DNA of 64,000 bases from Allium sativum. Its lineage: Eukaryota > Streptophyta > Magnoliopsida > Asparagales > Amaryllidaceae. Numbering within the stretch: the first letter of the stretch is position 1; every line of letters begins with the position of its first letter. The position numbers and the translations under genes were made by a program. The DNA is taken from assembly GCA_030737875.1 (NCBI GenBank), contig CM060923.1:34340501-34404500 (forward strand), read 5' to 3'. This document shows, piece by piece, positions 36,005 through 47,955 of this stretch. The notes beneath the pieces are model-generated. The model ran no database searches and was not told where the DNA came from. It saw only the letters and a program-made list of their open reading frames with translations.

Positions 36005-37179
36005 TAGGGGTGGGCGCGGTCGGTTCGGTCCGATTTGAAGCTCAAACCGTTACCAGACCGCAACAAGCGGTTAGCCAAAAATGAGGACCATAATATTATA
36101 TTTTACTACGGTTCGGTTTCAAAAGAATTCGGTCCGGTTTCGGTTCGGTCCGATCTAGTATTTGTACAACTTGTCATTTTAAGAATGAGAAATTAACACA
36201 TGCATAATAGGATGAAACAATAAATCTGAAAGGAAAGAAAAATCAACCTGGGGTGAGAAGAGAGCTTGAAATTCTAGAAGTTAGCCATAGGGACATGACT
36301 TCAGCGTGCACTTGGAGTTCCTGTTAAAGATGGTCTCCTTCCCACATCAGAGAGGTAAACATACGAATATTACAATGGTCTGCGTCCAGTTAAAATAGTT
36401 CATTTTTATCTTTCTTTCTTTTTTTTAACTTTTTTGGGGCATGATGTTTGTTTGAAACTCAGTTGAACAAAAACAATACAAATTCAGTGTAACAGCTTAT
36501 GATCATAGTCGTTACCATATGCTATGCATCTTGTTACACTACAAACTCATGTTTTGAGGAGTACATGCATGGTATTAAACCAAAATATGGTATCATACTC
36601 GTTAAATCATATTCAAGCATCGGTAGCATTCTCCACAAATGATGGTGATGCAGATTTCTTGGATTTCTTTGCTTCATAGTCCTTGGCAGCCTTTATAGCA
36701 TCTTCAGCAGGCATGCTACAGTGAAGCTTCACAGGTGGAAGGGAGAGATGCTCTGCGATTTCAGTGTTTTTTATTGTCACTCCTCCATTTGTTTCCCCTT
36801 AATCCACTTAGTAGCTATAGATGAAGAAGCAATAGCAGATCCACACCCAAAAGTCTTGAAACAAGCATCAACAATCTGTCCAGTGTAGTCATCAACCTTA
36901 ATCTGCAACTTCAGAACATCCCTGCAAGCCGGAGCTCCCACATAGCCTGTGCCAACCGTCGGGTCTCTCTTGTCGAACGACCCCACGTTTCTATGATTTC
37001 GGTTCAGTCCAGTTTAATACGGTCGGTTTCACCCTTCAAACCGCAACCGGACTGTAATAAAACAGTTCGGGTCGGTTTTGCATATTCGGTTTAGAGAGAT
37101 AATGAGCGGTTTTCCGCACCGTTTCATCGGTTCGGGTCAGACGGTTGTCGTTTAACGATGCAGTTTATACCCACCCCTA
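36005..37179. mobile_element. hAT-type transposon (1175 bp) carrying an ISU gene fragment
   Basis: Both ends begin TAGGGGTGGG (left at 36005; right, reversed, at 37179). A perfect 8-bp target duplication CTTTATTC flanks it (35997-36004 and 37180-37187). Subterminal regions are rich in ggttcggt words, common in plant hAT elements. There is no transposase. Between the subterminal regions lie about 380 bp of ISU coding sequence and further gene-like sequence. The insertion interrupts the Copia LTR. Confidence 0.92.
36613..36995 (-). pseudogene. ISU/IscU Fe-S cluster scaffold, captured fragment
   Basis: Derived from the mitochondrial Fe-S assembly scaffold. The match starts at RNVGSFDKRDP and continues VGTGYVGAPAC, KLQIKVDDYTG and FKTFGCGSAIASSS to MEE. 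A small deletion near 36776 then shifts the frame. It continues NTEIAEHLSLPPVKLHC to a stop at 36613-36615. The three cluster Cys (PAC, FGC, LHC) and the chaperone motif LPPVK are still readable. The mitochondrial presequence and first part of the mature protein are missing, and PACRD has Arg where the family has Gly. The fragment has no introns. It lies wholly within the hAT element, so it is cargo rather than a resident gene. Confidence 0.92.
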
Positions 37180-37574
37180 CTTTATTCTAATGATCCAAGT
37201 GTATAAAAATGTAAACAATACATCTATTTATAGTCTACATGCCATGTAAATTGCAGTAAAGTTTCATAACATACTAGCATATTCACCCTTATTGCTTATA
37301 CATATTACAAAACTCCCCTTGAATATGCGTATGCAAAGATGATAAAATTAATTTGCCTCATTAAAAACCATTTTATGAAAAACCTTGTGGGTAAAATCAT
37401 AAACAAGGAAAAAAGTGCAATTTCATCTTTAGGTAACATGTTTTACAATGTTACAATGAGGGTTCATACTTCAAGATCAAGATAATATCTCATTAAAAAC
37501 CTTACTAACAAAAACCCACTGATCTTCTGGAATGTTGATTTATAACACATTATTCAATTAGTCTATTGATGTAG

Positions 37575-37855
37575 TCAACGCATGCCAATTTTGTACATCA
37601 TCTTCTGAAATGTTGATTTGGAAATTGCCTTTGAGAACAGATCTACCTGCTTTTCTTGAAATTGGATTTGTTTCTCCTCTTTCTTGTTGTCCTTTTTGTT
37701 GCATGTGTGAAGAGAAATTCAGATGAAATGTGCTCCATTCTATCACCATTGATATAATTTACTCGAATCTGAGTCACGCAAGTTGCATTATCTTCATAAA
37801 TAATAGTTTACTACATTAAAAGATGTTTGATACTTCTCGACCAAAATGTTGCCTC
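37575..37855 (-). pseudogene. Copia RNase H end (first copy)
   Basis: On the minus strand: EDNATCVTQIRVNYINGDR and EHISSEFLFTH, then decay, then VDLFSKAISKSTFQKM and KIGMR with a stop at 37575-37577. This is the usual C-terminus of Copia pol. Bases 37647-37855 are repeated at 50597-50805. Confidence 0.82.
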
Positions 37856-38760
37856 GTCAATGTTAGAATCTGATCAAGAGAGGAAAGAGAGATTAAATGG
37901 TAAAACATAAAAGACTATATTGTTATTACTTTATTGATTGGTTTTACAAAAGATACTTTCTTAAATTGTCAATCCTTGTCTTTGTTTATACATAGTTTCT
38001 CCTTATCTAAAAGAACATTCTAGATCAGTATATTCTACATTATATTTTGGTCTATTATAATAAATAATTCTATACCAAATATAAACCTAAATCAATACAA
38101 TTAAATAATGGCAACATATCTTCTAACATATTCTCTAACATTAAATAAAGGCACCATATTCTCTAACATCCCCCTCAAACTCACGATGCGAAAAATCGTG
38201 AGTTTGCCATATAGAAGTTGCAAACTGAAGAGTAGCAAGATAAAGCAATCATTTCAATATTGTTAGAGAGTAACACCAACCGCCAAACATCAAACATTCA
38301 ACTACAACTCCAAACAACTCCAATCTGAAACTCTAAAACAACTCAACTATCTTCAATCTGATCGGTAAGCAAAAGATCTCAGCGGCCAAATGACAAAACT
38401 AGTTCTGAATATGTTTGTATGTTTGCATCCCCAAACATACAAAGAAAAAAAAAAGAAAAATGGGATGAGTTTGCATATGTTTGCATTCCCCAAACATAAC
38501 AAACGAAAACAAAACAAAATCAATAAGGATGAATCAGCATATGTTTGCATCCTCCAAACATACCTTACAATACCATCCCAATAATCATCTATAACAATCA
38601 CCACCAACAAGTAACATATCTCATAACTAACAAAGAAGAAACGGCAGAATACAATAAAAACTGCAAGTGAAAAATAAAAGATAACAGATCCGCAAATAAA
38701 TGATAACTTTATTTGAACGCAAATAAAAATCCGCGACAGCAAACGAACTAATTAAGGAGG
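37647..38760. repeat. 1.1-kb direct repeat X, copy 1
   Basis: Runs from ctgcttttcttg to aattaaggagg: part of the Copia RNase H region plus LTR and part of the internal region of a TRIM. Copy 2 is 50597-51718. Over the first 214 bp I count 11 differences between the copies. The two copies bracket the Tekay LTR pair. Confidence 0.9.
37861..38760 (-). mobile_element. TRIM retrotransposon, copy 1 (3' LTR and part of internal region)
   Basis: The 308-bp LTR is 37861-38168 (TGTTAGA...TCTAACA), preceded on its 37860 side by GTCAA, the same target site as the complete copy. A polypurine tract GTTTGAGGGGGA abuts it, overlapped by a perfect 12-bp stem hairpin (38176-38206). The internal part has the three tgtttgcat...caaaca hairpins (about 38410-38560) and stops at 38760, just before the Tekay LTR. 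Confidence 0.85.
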
Positions 38761-38766
38761 ATTCTC

Positions 38767-41700
38767 TGTAAGGACCCGATACTCCCCCATGAAGGAAAGT
38801 CCGGATTGCTTTGAGAACACGACGAATCAGAACACAAACAGAAGAACATTTCATTGATTATTACAACAATTCAATCAGAATACAGGAATATAACAGAGTA
38901 TGAATAAATCATATACATATGATCAATATCAGAGATTTAAATTACATTCAAATACATAGCAACGGAAAATAATACAAAACACAACTGAAAGTAATACACG
39001 GATACAGAGCTTTTCGAATATCGCTTCAGCGGTAAATCAGGATCCGGTGAATATAAATCTACAAAACCAAAACTACTAGCTACCCGTGCGGAAAATAGGG
39101 ACACCCAGAGTTTAGGTTAAAACAATAAACTCCAGGTCAGTCATGTGACTGGTGTGACAACTAAAACAGTTATTTAAAACTTTACTTTCAATCAGATATA
39201 TCAAGGGACCACGCCGTATAACACGGAACGGGTTTCCTCCCAAGAATACCACTGCATATAACAAAACAGCGCAATGCTTTTTGGAAAAATGAAGCTATTA
39301 TAAGACCCAGGTCCCATCACATAATGCAACGCAAGCCGGAGGATAGGGTTTTCCCTTATAATAACCAAACATGCTTGGTACGTTCAAAATAAATCATTTG
39401 ATACTATTATAAGTGCATAGTGTATAAAACAACTTCAAATATAAATGTATCAATCCTAGACGGCATGGCTACCATATATCATGTCGCCAATACTAGGCTA
39501 TACAATCAAAACCGCAATTGTCACGTATTAGAAGTTGAATTTCCGTCTATGAACCAAGGCAAGGGATCGTCCTTACCGCTTCGACACAATCTAGCCCATG
39601 TCTCAGGACCTAGACACAGGTGGGCCCGTGGATCGTCAGGGCCGGTCCACCCGATGTGGATTAAAATGCGTGGACACTACGTTTCCCCGCCCTATGGTGC
39701 GTAAATCTGGCCTGTATAAAGACCATCCATCGGCTCCGTAGAGACCGAAATAACCAAGGCGCCTCGTTATCCATCATCCACATAAGTAAAACGTCAGGGC
39801 TTGCAAAACGCTGACACCACTCCTAGCTAGAAGGAAACGCATGTCCTCCCTGAAGTCCTCTCCCGTTTCTGGTTCACACCGGGGTGCGAGGCTCGCGAAT
39901 TAACACTACACATAGCTATGCTATATTAAAGTTGTGCTTTGATCATCAACTACAAGACTTTGCTTTTCAACATAAGCCTTGATCATTTGCATCTCAGCAT
40001 GCCACACGGGCAATTCACGCTATGCAACCAATGTCTATCAATCGCATAGAATGAAATCTGATGTCAGACATACATCCATTTACAAGTTCGTTCTGAGTTT
40101 GAACGAAACCGGAGGTACCTTATTCCTCGTCCCGTAGGTCCAATACAGGAGAGAGGTCCTCGCATATCCGGTCGATCTCCAAGTACGTTTGGACGATCAC
40201 CACTTATTACCACGTCTTGGGTGTACAACCCAATCAAGACATCAGTAATCATCTAAACGATGTGAAGACCTCTGGTCTTCGACCACCGTCTTCATCCTCA
40301 ACATATCGTCGAATCGGTTATTCAAAATGGGATAAACCCGGTCTTTCTGAATAACTCGCGTATATAATAAACAAGTGCTATAAAAACACAACATACGCCT
40401 CATTCCAATCCAGAATATTCTTTATTCAAATATTCACATTCTTTGGGAAAGGTTCCCATTAATTTTATCAAAGATAAATTCTTTAAATTTATTCTTTAAT
40501 CTTCCTTTAGATATCAATTCAAACCAAATTATGGTTTATCCAAACTAGTCGGGATTAGCGCACCTTACCAAAGTAATCATTTGTTTAATTTCCCAATCCT
40601 AACCTATTCATCCCATGAAGCAAAACTGGTAATATTTCATTTCTAACACCACGGTGTTATCGGTAAATTCAATTACCATTTCACGTTCAAATCTAATTAA
40701 AGATTTAACTATCGCCTGGAGCAAAACTGGTGATACTCCATTCTCGATCATTTCAATCTAATTAAAGATTCATTAAAACTCCACTTGGTTTTAATCTTCC
40801 CAAAAATTAACTTGGGAAATCATATCCTGTCTCTAACTGGGTTAAAGAACCAATGTCATTTAAAACACGGTTCACTGTAAACCCAAAATCACATTCCATT
40901 CCATCATCCTTTAACCGTAAATTAGCAAGTGAACAATTCCCTAAGTATTAACCTCGAAGGCCGAAACCAACATCAGATCAACACCCAGGAAACCATTCAA
41001 CTTAACTAACCTCCAGTTAGTTTCTGATTTTCTTAACTCCGTTGGGTCTAAGAACAGTATTATTAAAGATACCATTCACGACAAACCAAAATCTCATTCC
41101 ATTGTTAATCGGGTTAAAGAACCATTGTCATTTAAAACACCGTTCACGATAAACCCAAAGACCAATTTCAATCCAATTCCAATTAAATATTAATTAATTG
41201 GTATACTTCATTAAATCTAAATAAAAAGAGCTAATCTTTTCTCAACTGGGTTCAAGAACAGTGTTAATGAAGACACCATTCACGATAAACCCAAAATCTC
41301 ATTTGATATTAAATATAAGTCTCTGAATAGAAAATATATCGGCTTATATTCAATATCAAATACTACAACCAACAAATATCGTATTGGAATAACGATATAT
41401 ATATCTTCCAAATTCCTCCACAATATCCGTATAATCACAGAATCCAATATCGAAATATTCTGAAGACAATTTCGATTCAAATCCATTTCCAATTTATATA
41501 TTGGAAATTCTGGTTATTTTTAAAACCATTTCAAATCCAATTTATTTATTCAAAAATATTGGATTATAATTCTAGTTCATAACTAGTTCATTTCGATAAA
41601 AATATATTTTTATCTTTTCAAATATGGAGTTTTTCATCGCAATTATTTCCAAATCATTTATTATGATTTTACACAAATTATTGATATCTTTAATAATTTT

Positions 41701-41971
41701 ATCAAGGCCCGTACAGTCGATTTCCGTAAACGGCCATCGAACTACACTTACAACAATCTTTTCCAAATTTGATTTGGACATAATTCTAAATCCAACTGTT
41801 AGATTTCAAATCTCTAATATTCGTTAGAAAGTTCTTTTCGATACAAACCCAACGGTTCCAGTTTTAGGAGAATCTGACGGTCGGATCTCCCGTAATATCC
41901 ATTCGAAGTCAATGGTTGAAATTCGCGAACTACCGCAGCGTAGCGCATTTTATTCAGGCCATTATACATAC

Positions 41972-42020
<49 letters not shown>

Positions 42021-44678
42021 CGATTTCCTTTTAAAACGTATTTTATAAATCGTTTTAAATTCGTTTCCAAAACAATTTCAACTTCGTATTCAATTTCAAA
42101 TCAAAATTGAATATTCCATATCATCGATATATAAATGATAGTATTTTCAAAACATTATATTTTGAAATAAATTCCTTTTCGATATTCATTATAGAAACAA
42201 ATAAAATCGATATAAATATTGTTCACGTCAAAATGGCGTTAATCTAATCAACACGGCTTTATATATTTAAATATATTCGTGTCCATTCCAAATCGGATAT
42301 CAAAATTTTATTTTGATCTTTGACTGAATATTATTTGAGAATATTCGTTATTTCAAAATATTCATTATTTCTGAACTGGAATCAGACACAGCCAATTAAC
42401 ATAAAATGTTGATTATATGGATTTTATACAACATATGTATACTACAATAATCAAACACAGTCAATCATCATCCAGAGTGCACTACACAACTACATAAGCA
42501 TTAAATATAAATAATTAACGCTTAAAACAATCTGTCAACCAAACGATCGACATATCACTAAATAATTGGGATTAGTGTACGTCAAATATCATCCTAACAC
42601 ACGTGTAGGCTTCAATCAACAAACACACATTTTTATTTGTGCAGTTGGGCAATGTGTAAAATTTATCGTCCCAATCATTATCAGCCAAATGGGTGTACAT
42701 AAACAAATCGTTCAATTTGCAAATGAATATTTTATTTTATTCACGTACACGTTAAAAATTATATTTTTACCGATAAAATATTTTATTTCAACTGATGAAT
42801 ATTTTACATTTCATTCCACATCACAATCAATCACAACGACACAATACAATCAAACAAACAAGTCGTCTATGGTCTGTGGACGATGGGGAGCAGTTCATAT
42901 ATGCAGTTATAAAATAAATAACTGTATAAAGAAAATTATAGTGAGGAGTTCTCACCTTTGGGATCTACTCCTTCATTCTCTATTTCTAAGTGGTTCGGAT
43001 TTCGTTTTGATTTTTGTCGATACCATCGCTATCTTTTTCCCGTTGTTCATAGTAAAAATCACATTTTTAATATGATGTTTGTATTAAAAAAATCATGTGT
43101 TTATATCGCTACTTCCTATGTAAAAATCATATTTTTATAACAATGTTTATATAAAAATTATATTTTTACAACGCTGCTTTCCATATAAAAATCATATTTT
43201 TATAATCTCTATAATATAAAAATCATATTTTTATTATCTCTATAATATAAAAATCATATTTTTATTATCGTTACTTCATCGTAAAAACAATCCTTTTCTA
43301 GTTTAAAAATCAATCCTTTCCTATATTAAACAATGCCATAATATATAAATTATTTTTGTTTGTATCCTTTAAAAACTAATTACTTTAAAATAATAAAAAG
43401 GAAACTTACAGTGTTTTGGAGGTTTGAGGAGAGATAGGGGGCGTGTGGAGCTCAGGGAGGCGGTGAAATCGCGGAGGCGGAGCCTGATGGCGCTGGCTGG
43501 TGATGCGAGACAGGGGGTGGATCGACTGCGCGTGTCTGGAGGGGGAACAGAGGCACGGTGGGTTTTCGTGGTAGCCTAGGGCTTTGGGGACGTCGGACAG
43601 GGACTGGAGAGGCTCGGCGATGCGGGGCACACGCGGTGGCGGCACTTCGACGGCGGTGAGGTCGGCTGAAAGGGCGACGGTTTCAGATCGCGAGGGGGTT
43701 TATTTTCTTTTTTTATTTTTATTTTATTCAATCGAACGAGAGAGAAAGGAAGTGTTGGGGGGTTTACTAAGTTATATAATAATTTATTATTATTATTCTC
43801 CGTTTGATTTCAAAAAGTAAGTTTTTATTTCGATCTCTAATTCGAGCCCAAAGACTGTCATCCCTGGCTAATTACCCCCATTCTGAACACAATGGGACAT
43901 GTATCATATGCTGATTCGATCGTTTCGAATAGTTTCCGTTAAAATCAAAATATAAATCTATATATTGAATTTGAACGCACATTTTAATTTACCAGGGCCC
44001 CATACTGACCCCAAAAATTCCCGAAAAATAAATCTAGCTATGTTTTGACGATACGGTCCTAAGAAAACTAATTTCGTCAAATTTGGAGACCGTTTGAAAA
44101 ATGGCCATTTTCTGGTCGATCCAAATTGACTGAAACTGTTCAAACACGTTTTCTTTTTCCACGCTCACATATTGGTTCAGAAAATTATGAATTTTGGAAT
44201 CTTGCAATAACTTGACATCCCAGATCCAACAAAAGTGGTTTCGTCGAAAACGGAGGTCGTTTGCAAAATGGCTATTTTTAAGGGCTATATTTCCATAACG
44301 ACTATTCTCAATTTTCAACTGGGCATAACTTTTTATTCCCGCTATGGAATTTCAATTTTTCGGATTCTTTGGAAAGATATTTTCAAATAGATTCTAATAT
44401 ATTTGGATTCGCTAAAATCCGATTTATTTTGAATCCTGTACATTCATTTGAAATTTGAAATCGAAATTTCAAACTACCGCGCCATTTTCAATTCCTTTTA
44501 TAATTTAAAATAAATATTTATATCTAACATCGATTCAAATAAATATATATGTTCTAGTTCTATTCAAAATATATTCCTTGTCGTTATTATTTAAAATAAA
44601 TCATTTTAAATATTCACAATTCATTAAAATTGCCAAAATAAAAATTTTAAATTGGTTCTGATTTTCCGGATTGTTACA
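38767..44678 (-). mobile_element. Tekay-type Ty3 element, 3' LTR (5.9 kb)
   Basis: Plus-strand start TGTAAGGACCCG, end GTTGTTACA style (…ttgttaca at 44678). On the minus strand the LTR starts TGTAACAATCCGG right after a polypurine tract, so this is the 3' LTR. Bases 38978-44678 are repeated at 44903-50596. It contains an (AT)n tract (41977-42016), a GC-rich island (about 43410-43690) and a TATA box (43772-43778). The frames inside (for example 169 codons at 42566-43075) have no family features and are not genes. Confidence 0.85.
43772..43778 (-). promoter_or_regulatory. Putative TATA box of the Tekay LTR
   Basis: TATATAA on the minus strand, conserved at the matching place in the other LTR (near 49690), just upstream of a C/T-rich leader and a GC-rich island. 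If correct, U3 is about 0.9 kb and R-U5 about 5 kb. Confidence 0.5.
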
Positions 44679-44902
44679 ATTTTCCCCACTTAAAATCTTT
44701 TCGTCCCCGAAAAGGAACGGATATGAAAGTTGTTTTACAAACCAACTCAACTTTCCTTTTGGCGTTCATTCTTCAACTTTTCAGTTTCTAAGAATTTTCC
44801 AATTCTTCAAAAATTTGGCTAACACCCTAAATTTTCGAAAAATTTCGCCATAACCTCCATTGTACAGGAGCACCGGGAAAATCCCCAAACCGCCACACAG
44901 TC
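44679..44902 (-). mobile_element. Tekay internal remnant with polypurine tract (224 bp)
   Basis: All that is left of the internal region between the two LTRs. On the minus strand it ends TTTTAAGTGGGGAAAAT, the polypurine tract, next to the LTR start. A hairpin CTTTTCG-TCCC-CGAAAAG lies at 44697-44714. Gag-pol is deleted. Confidence 0.8.
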
Positions 44903-47901
44903 AACACAACTGAAAGTAATACACGGATACAGAGCTTTCCAAATATCGCTTCAGCTGTAAATCTGGATCCTGTGAATATAAATCTACAAAACCAAAACAA
45001 CTAGTTGCCCGTGCGGAAAATAGGGGCACCCAGAGTTAGGTTAAAACAATAAACTCCAGGTCAGTCATATGACTGGTGTGAGAACTAAAACAATTATTTA
45101 AAACTTTACTTTAAATCGGATATATCAAGTGACCATGCCTATAACACGGAGCATGTTTCCACCCAAGAATACCAGTGCATATAACAAAACAGCGCAATGC
45201 TTTTTTGGAAAAATTAAGCTATTATAAGACCCAGGTCCCATCACACAATGCAACGCAAGCCGGAGGATAGAGTTTTCCCTTATAATAGCCAAACATGCTT
45301 GGTACGTTCAAAACAAATCATTTGATACTATTATAAGTGCATAGTGTATAAAACAACTTCAAATATAAATGTATCAATCCTAGACGGCATGGGTACCATA
45401 TATCATGTCGCCAATACTAGGCTCTACAATCAAAACCGCAATTGTCACGTATTGGAAGTTGGATTTCCATCTGTGAACCAAGGCAAGGGATTGTCCTTAC
45501 CGCTTCGACACAATCTAGCCCATGTCTCAGGACCTAGACACAGGTGGGCCCTTGGATCGTCAGGCCCGGTCCACCCGATGTGGATTAAAATGCCTGAACA
45601 CTACGTTTCTCCGCCCTATGGGGCGTAAATCTAACCTGTATAAAGACCATCCATCGGCTCAGCAGAGACCGAAATAACTGAGGCGTCTCGCTATCCATCA
45701 TCCACATAAGTAAAACGCAGGGCTTGCAAAACGCTAACACCACTCCTAGCTAGAAGGAAACGCATGTACTCCCTGAAGTCCTCTTCTGTTTCTGGTTCAC
45801 ACCGGGGTGCGAGGCTCGCAAATTAACGCTACACAAAGCTATGCTATATTAAAGTCGTGCTTTGATCATCAACCACAAGACTCTGCTTTTCAACAGAAGC
45901 CTTGATCATTTGTATCTCAGCATGTCACACGGGCAATTCACGCTATGCAACCGATGTGTATCAATCACACAGAATGAAATCTGATGTCAGACACATCCAT
46001 TTACAAGTTCGTTCTGGGTCTGAACGAAACCGGAGGCACCTTATTCCTCGTCCCGTATGTCCAATACAGGAGAGTGGTCCTCGCATATCTGGTCGATCTC
46101 CAAGTACGTCTGGACGATCACCACTTATTACCTCGTCTTGGGTGTACAACCCAATCAAGACATCAGTAATCATCCAAATGATGTGAAGACCTCCGGTCTT
46201 CGACCACCATCTTCATCCTCGACATATCGTCGAATCAGTTATTCAGAATGGGATAAACCCGGTCTTTCTGAATAACTCGCGTATATAATAAAAAGTGCTA
46301 TAAAAACACAACATACGCCTCATTCCAATCCAGAATATTCTTTATTCAAATATTCACATTCTTTGGGAAAGGTTCCCATTAATTTTATCAAAGATAAATT
46401 CCTTAAATTTATTCTTTAATCTTCCTTTAGTTATCAATTCAAACCAAATTATGGTTTATCCAAACTAGTCGGGATTAGCGCACCTTACCGAAGTAATCAT
46501 TTGTTTAATTTCCTAATCCTAACCTATTCATCCCATGAAGCAAAACTGTTAATACTTCATATCTAACACCACGGTGTTATCGGTAAATTCAATTACCATT
46601 TCATGTTCAAATTTAATTAAAGATTTAACTATCGCCTGGAGCAAAACTGGTGATACTCCATTCTCGATCATTTCAATCTAATTAAAGATTCATTAAAACT
46701 CCACTTGGTTTTAATCTTTCCAAAAATCAATATTAATGATTGTTTAACTTGGGAAATCATATCCTGTCTCTAACTGGGTTAAAGAACCAATGTCATTTAA
46801 GACACGGTTCACTATAAACCTAAAATCACAATTCCATTCCATCAGCCTTTAACCGTAAATTAGCAATTGAACAATTTCCTAAGTATTAACCCCGAAGGCC
46901 GAAACCAACATCAGATCAACCCCCAGGAAACCATTCAACTTATCTAACCTCCGGTTAGTTTCTGATTTTCTTAACTCTGTTGGGTCTAAGAACAGTATTA
47001 TTAAAGATACCATTCACGACAACCAAAAATCTCATTCCATTGCTAATCGGGTTAAAGAACTAATGTCATTTAAAACACCATTCACGATAAACCCAAATAC
47101 CAATTTCAATCCAATTCCAATTAAATATTAATTAATTGGTATACTTCATTAAATCTAAATAAAAAGATTTATCCTTTTCTCAACTGGGTTCAAGAACAGT
47201 GTTAATGAAGACACCATTCACGACAAACCCAAAATCTCATTTGATATTAAATACAAGGCTCTGAATAGAAAACATATCGACTTATATTCAATATCAAATA
47301 CTACAACCAACAAGTATCGTATTGGAATAACGATATATATATCTTCCAAATTCCTCCACAATATCCATATAATCACGGAACCCAATATCAAAATATTCCG
47401 AAGATAATTTCGATTCAAATCCATTTCCAATTTATATATTGGAAATTCTGGTTATTTTTAAAACCATTTCAAATCCAATTTATTTATTCAAAAACATTGG
47501 ATTATAATTCTAGTTCATAACTAGTTAATTTCGATAAAAATATATTTTTATCCTTTCAAATATGGAGTTTTTCATCCCAATTCTTTCCGAATCATTTATT
47601 ACGATTTTACACAAATTATTGATATTTTTAATAATTTTATCTAGGCCCGTATAGTCGATTTCCATAAACGGCCATCGAACTGCACTTACAGCGACCTTTT
47701 CCAAATTTGATTTGGACATAATTCCAAATCCAACTGTTAGATTTCAAATCTCTAATATTTTTTAGAAAGCTCTTTTTGATACGAACCCAACGGTTCCGGT
47801 TTTAGGAGAATCCGACGGTCGGATCTCCCGTAATATCCATTCAAAGTCAATGGTCGAAATTCGCGAACTGCCGCAGCACGGCGCGTTCTCTTCAGGCCTT
47901 C

Positions 47902-47955
<54 letters not shown>

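Larger units (their letters stand above)
35961..37333 (-). mobile_element. Copia 3' LTR, split by a hAT element, with polypurine tract
   Basis: Read on the minus strand, the polypurine-like TTCAAGGGGAG (37320-37333) is followed by the LTR starting TGTAATATG at 37319. A core promoter TATAAATA lies near 37228 and AATAAAG near 37185. The LTR is then interrupted by the hAT element and resumes at 36004 with gctttctccctaatatcc. The end is placed at about 35961 (ACA), with modest certainty. It belongs to the broken Copia element extending to about 53.2 kb. Confidence 0.6.

Noticed and set aside
36613..36995. Resident functional ISU gene
   Set aside because: It lacks the N-terminal part and presequence, has a frameshift, and lies wholly inside a hAT element.
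39420..39704. 94-codon frame present in both Tekay LTRs (also 45344-45628)
   Set aside because: Conserved length follows from about 95% identical LTRs. No start context, motif or codon-biased substitution pattern; I could not show coding constraint.
42566..43075. 169-codon frame inside the 5.9-kb Tekay LTR
   Set aside because: The matching frame in the second LTR copy (48539-48826) is shortened, and the sequence is AT-rich with no motif, so it is not a gene.
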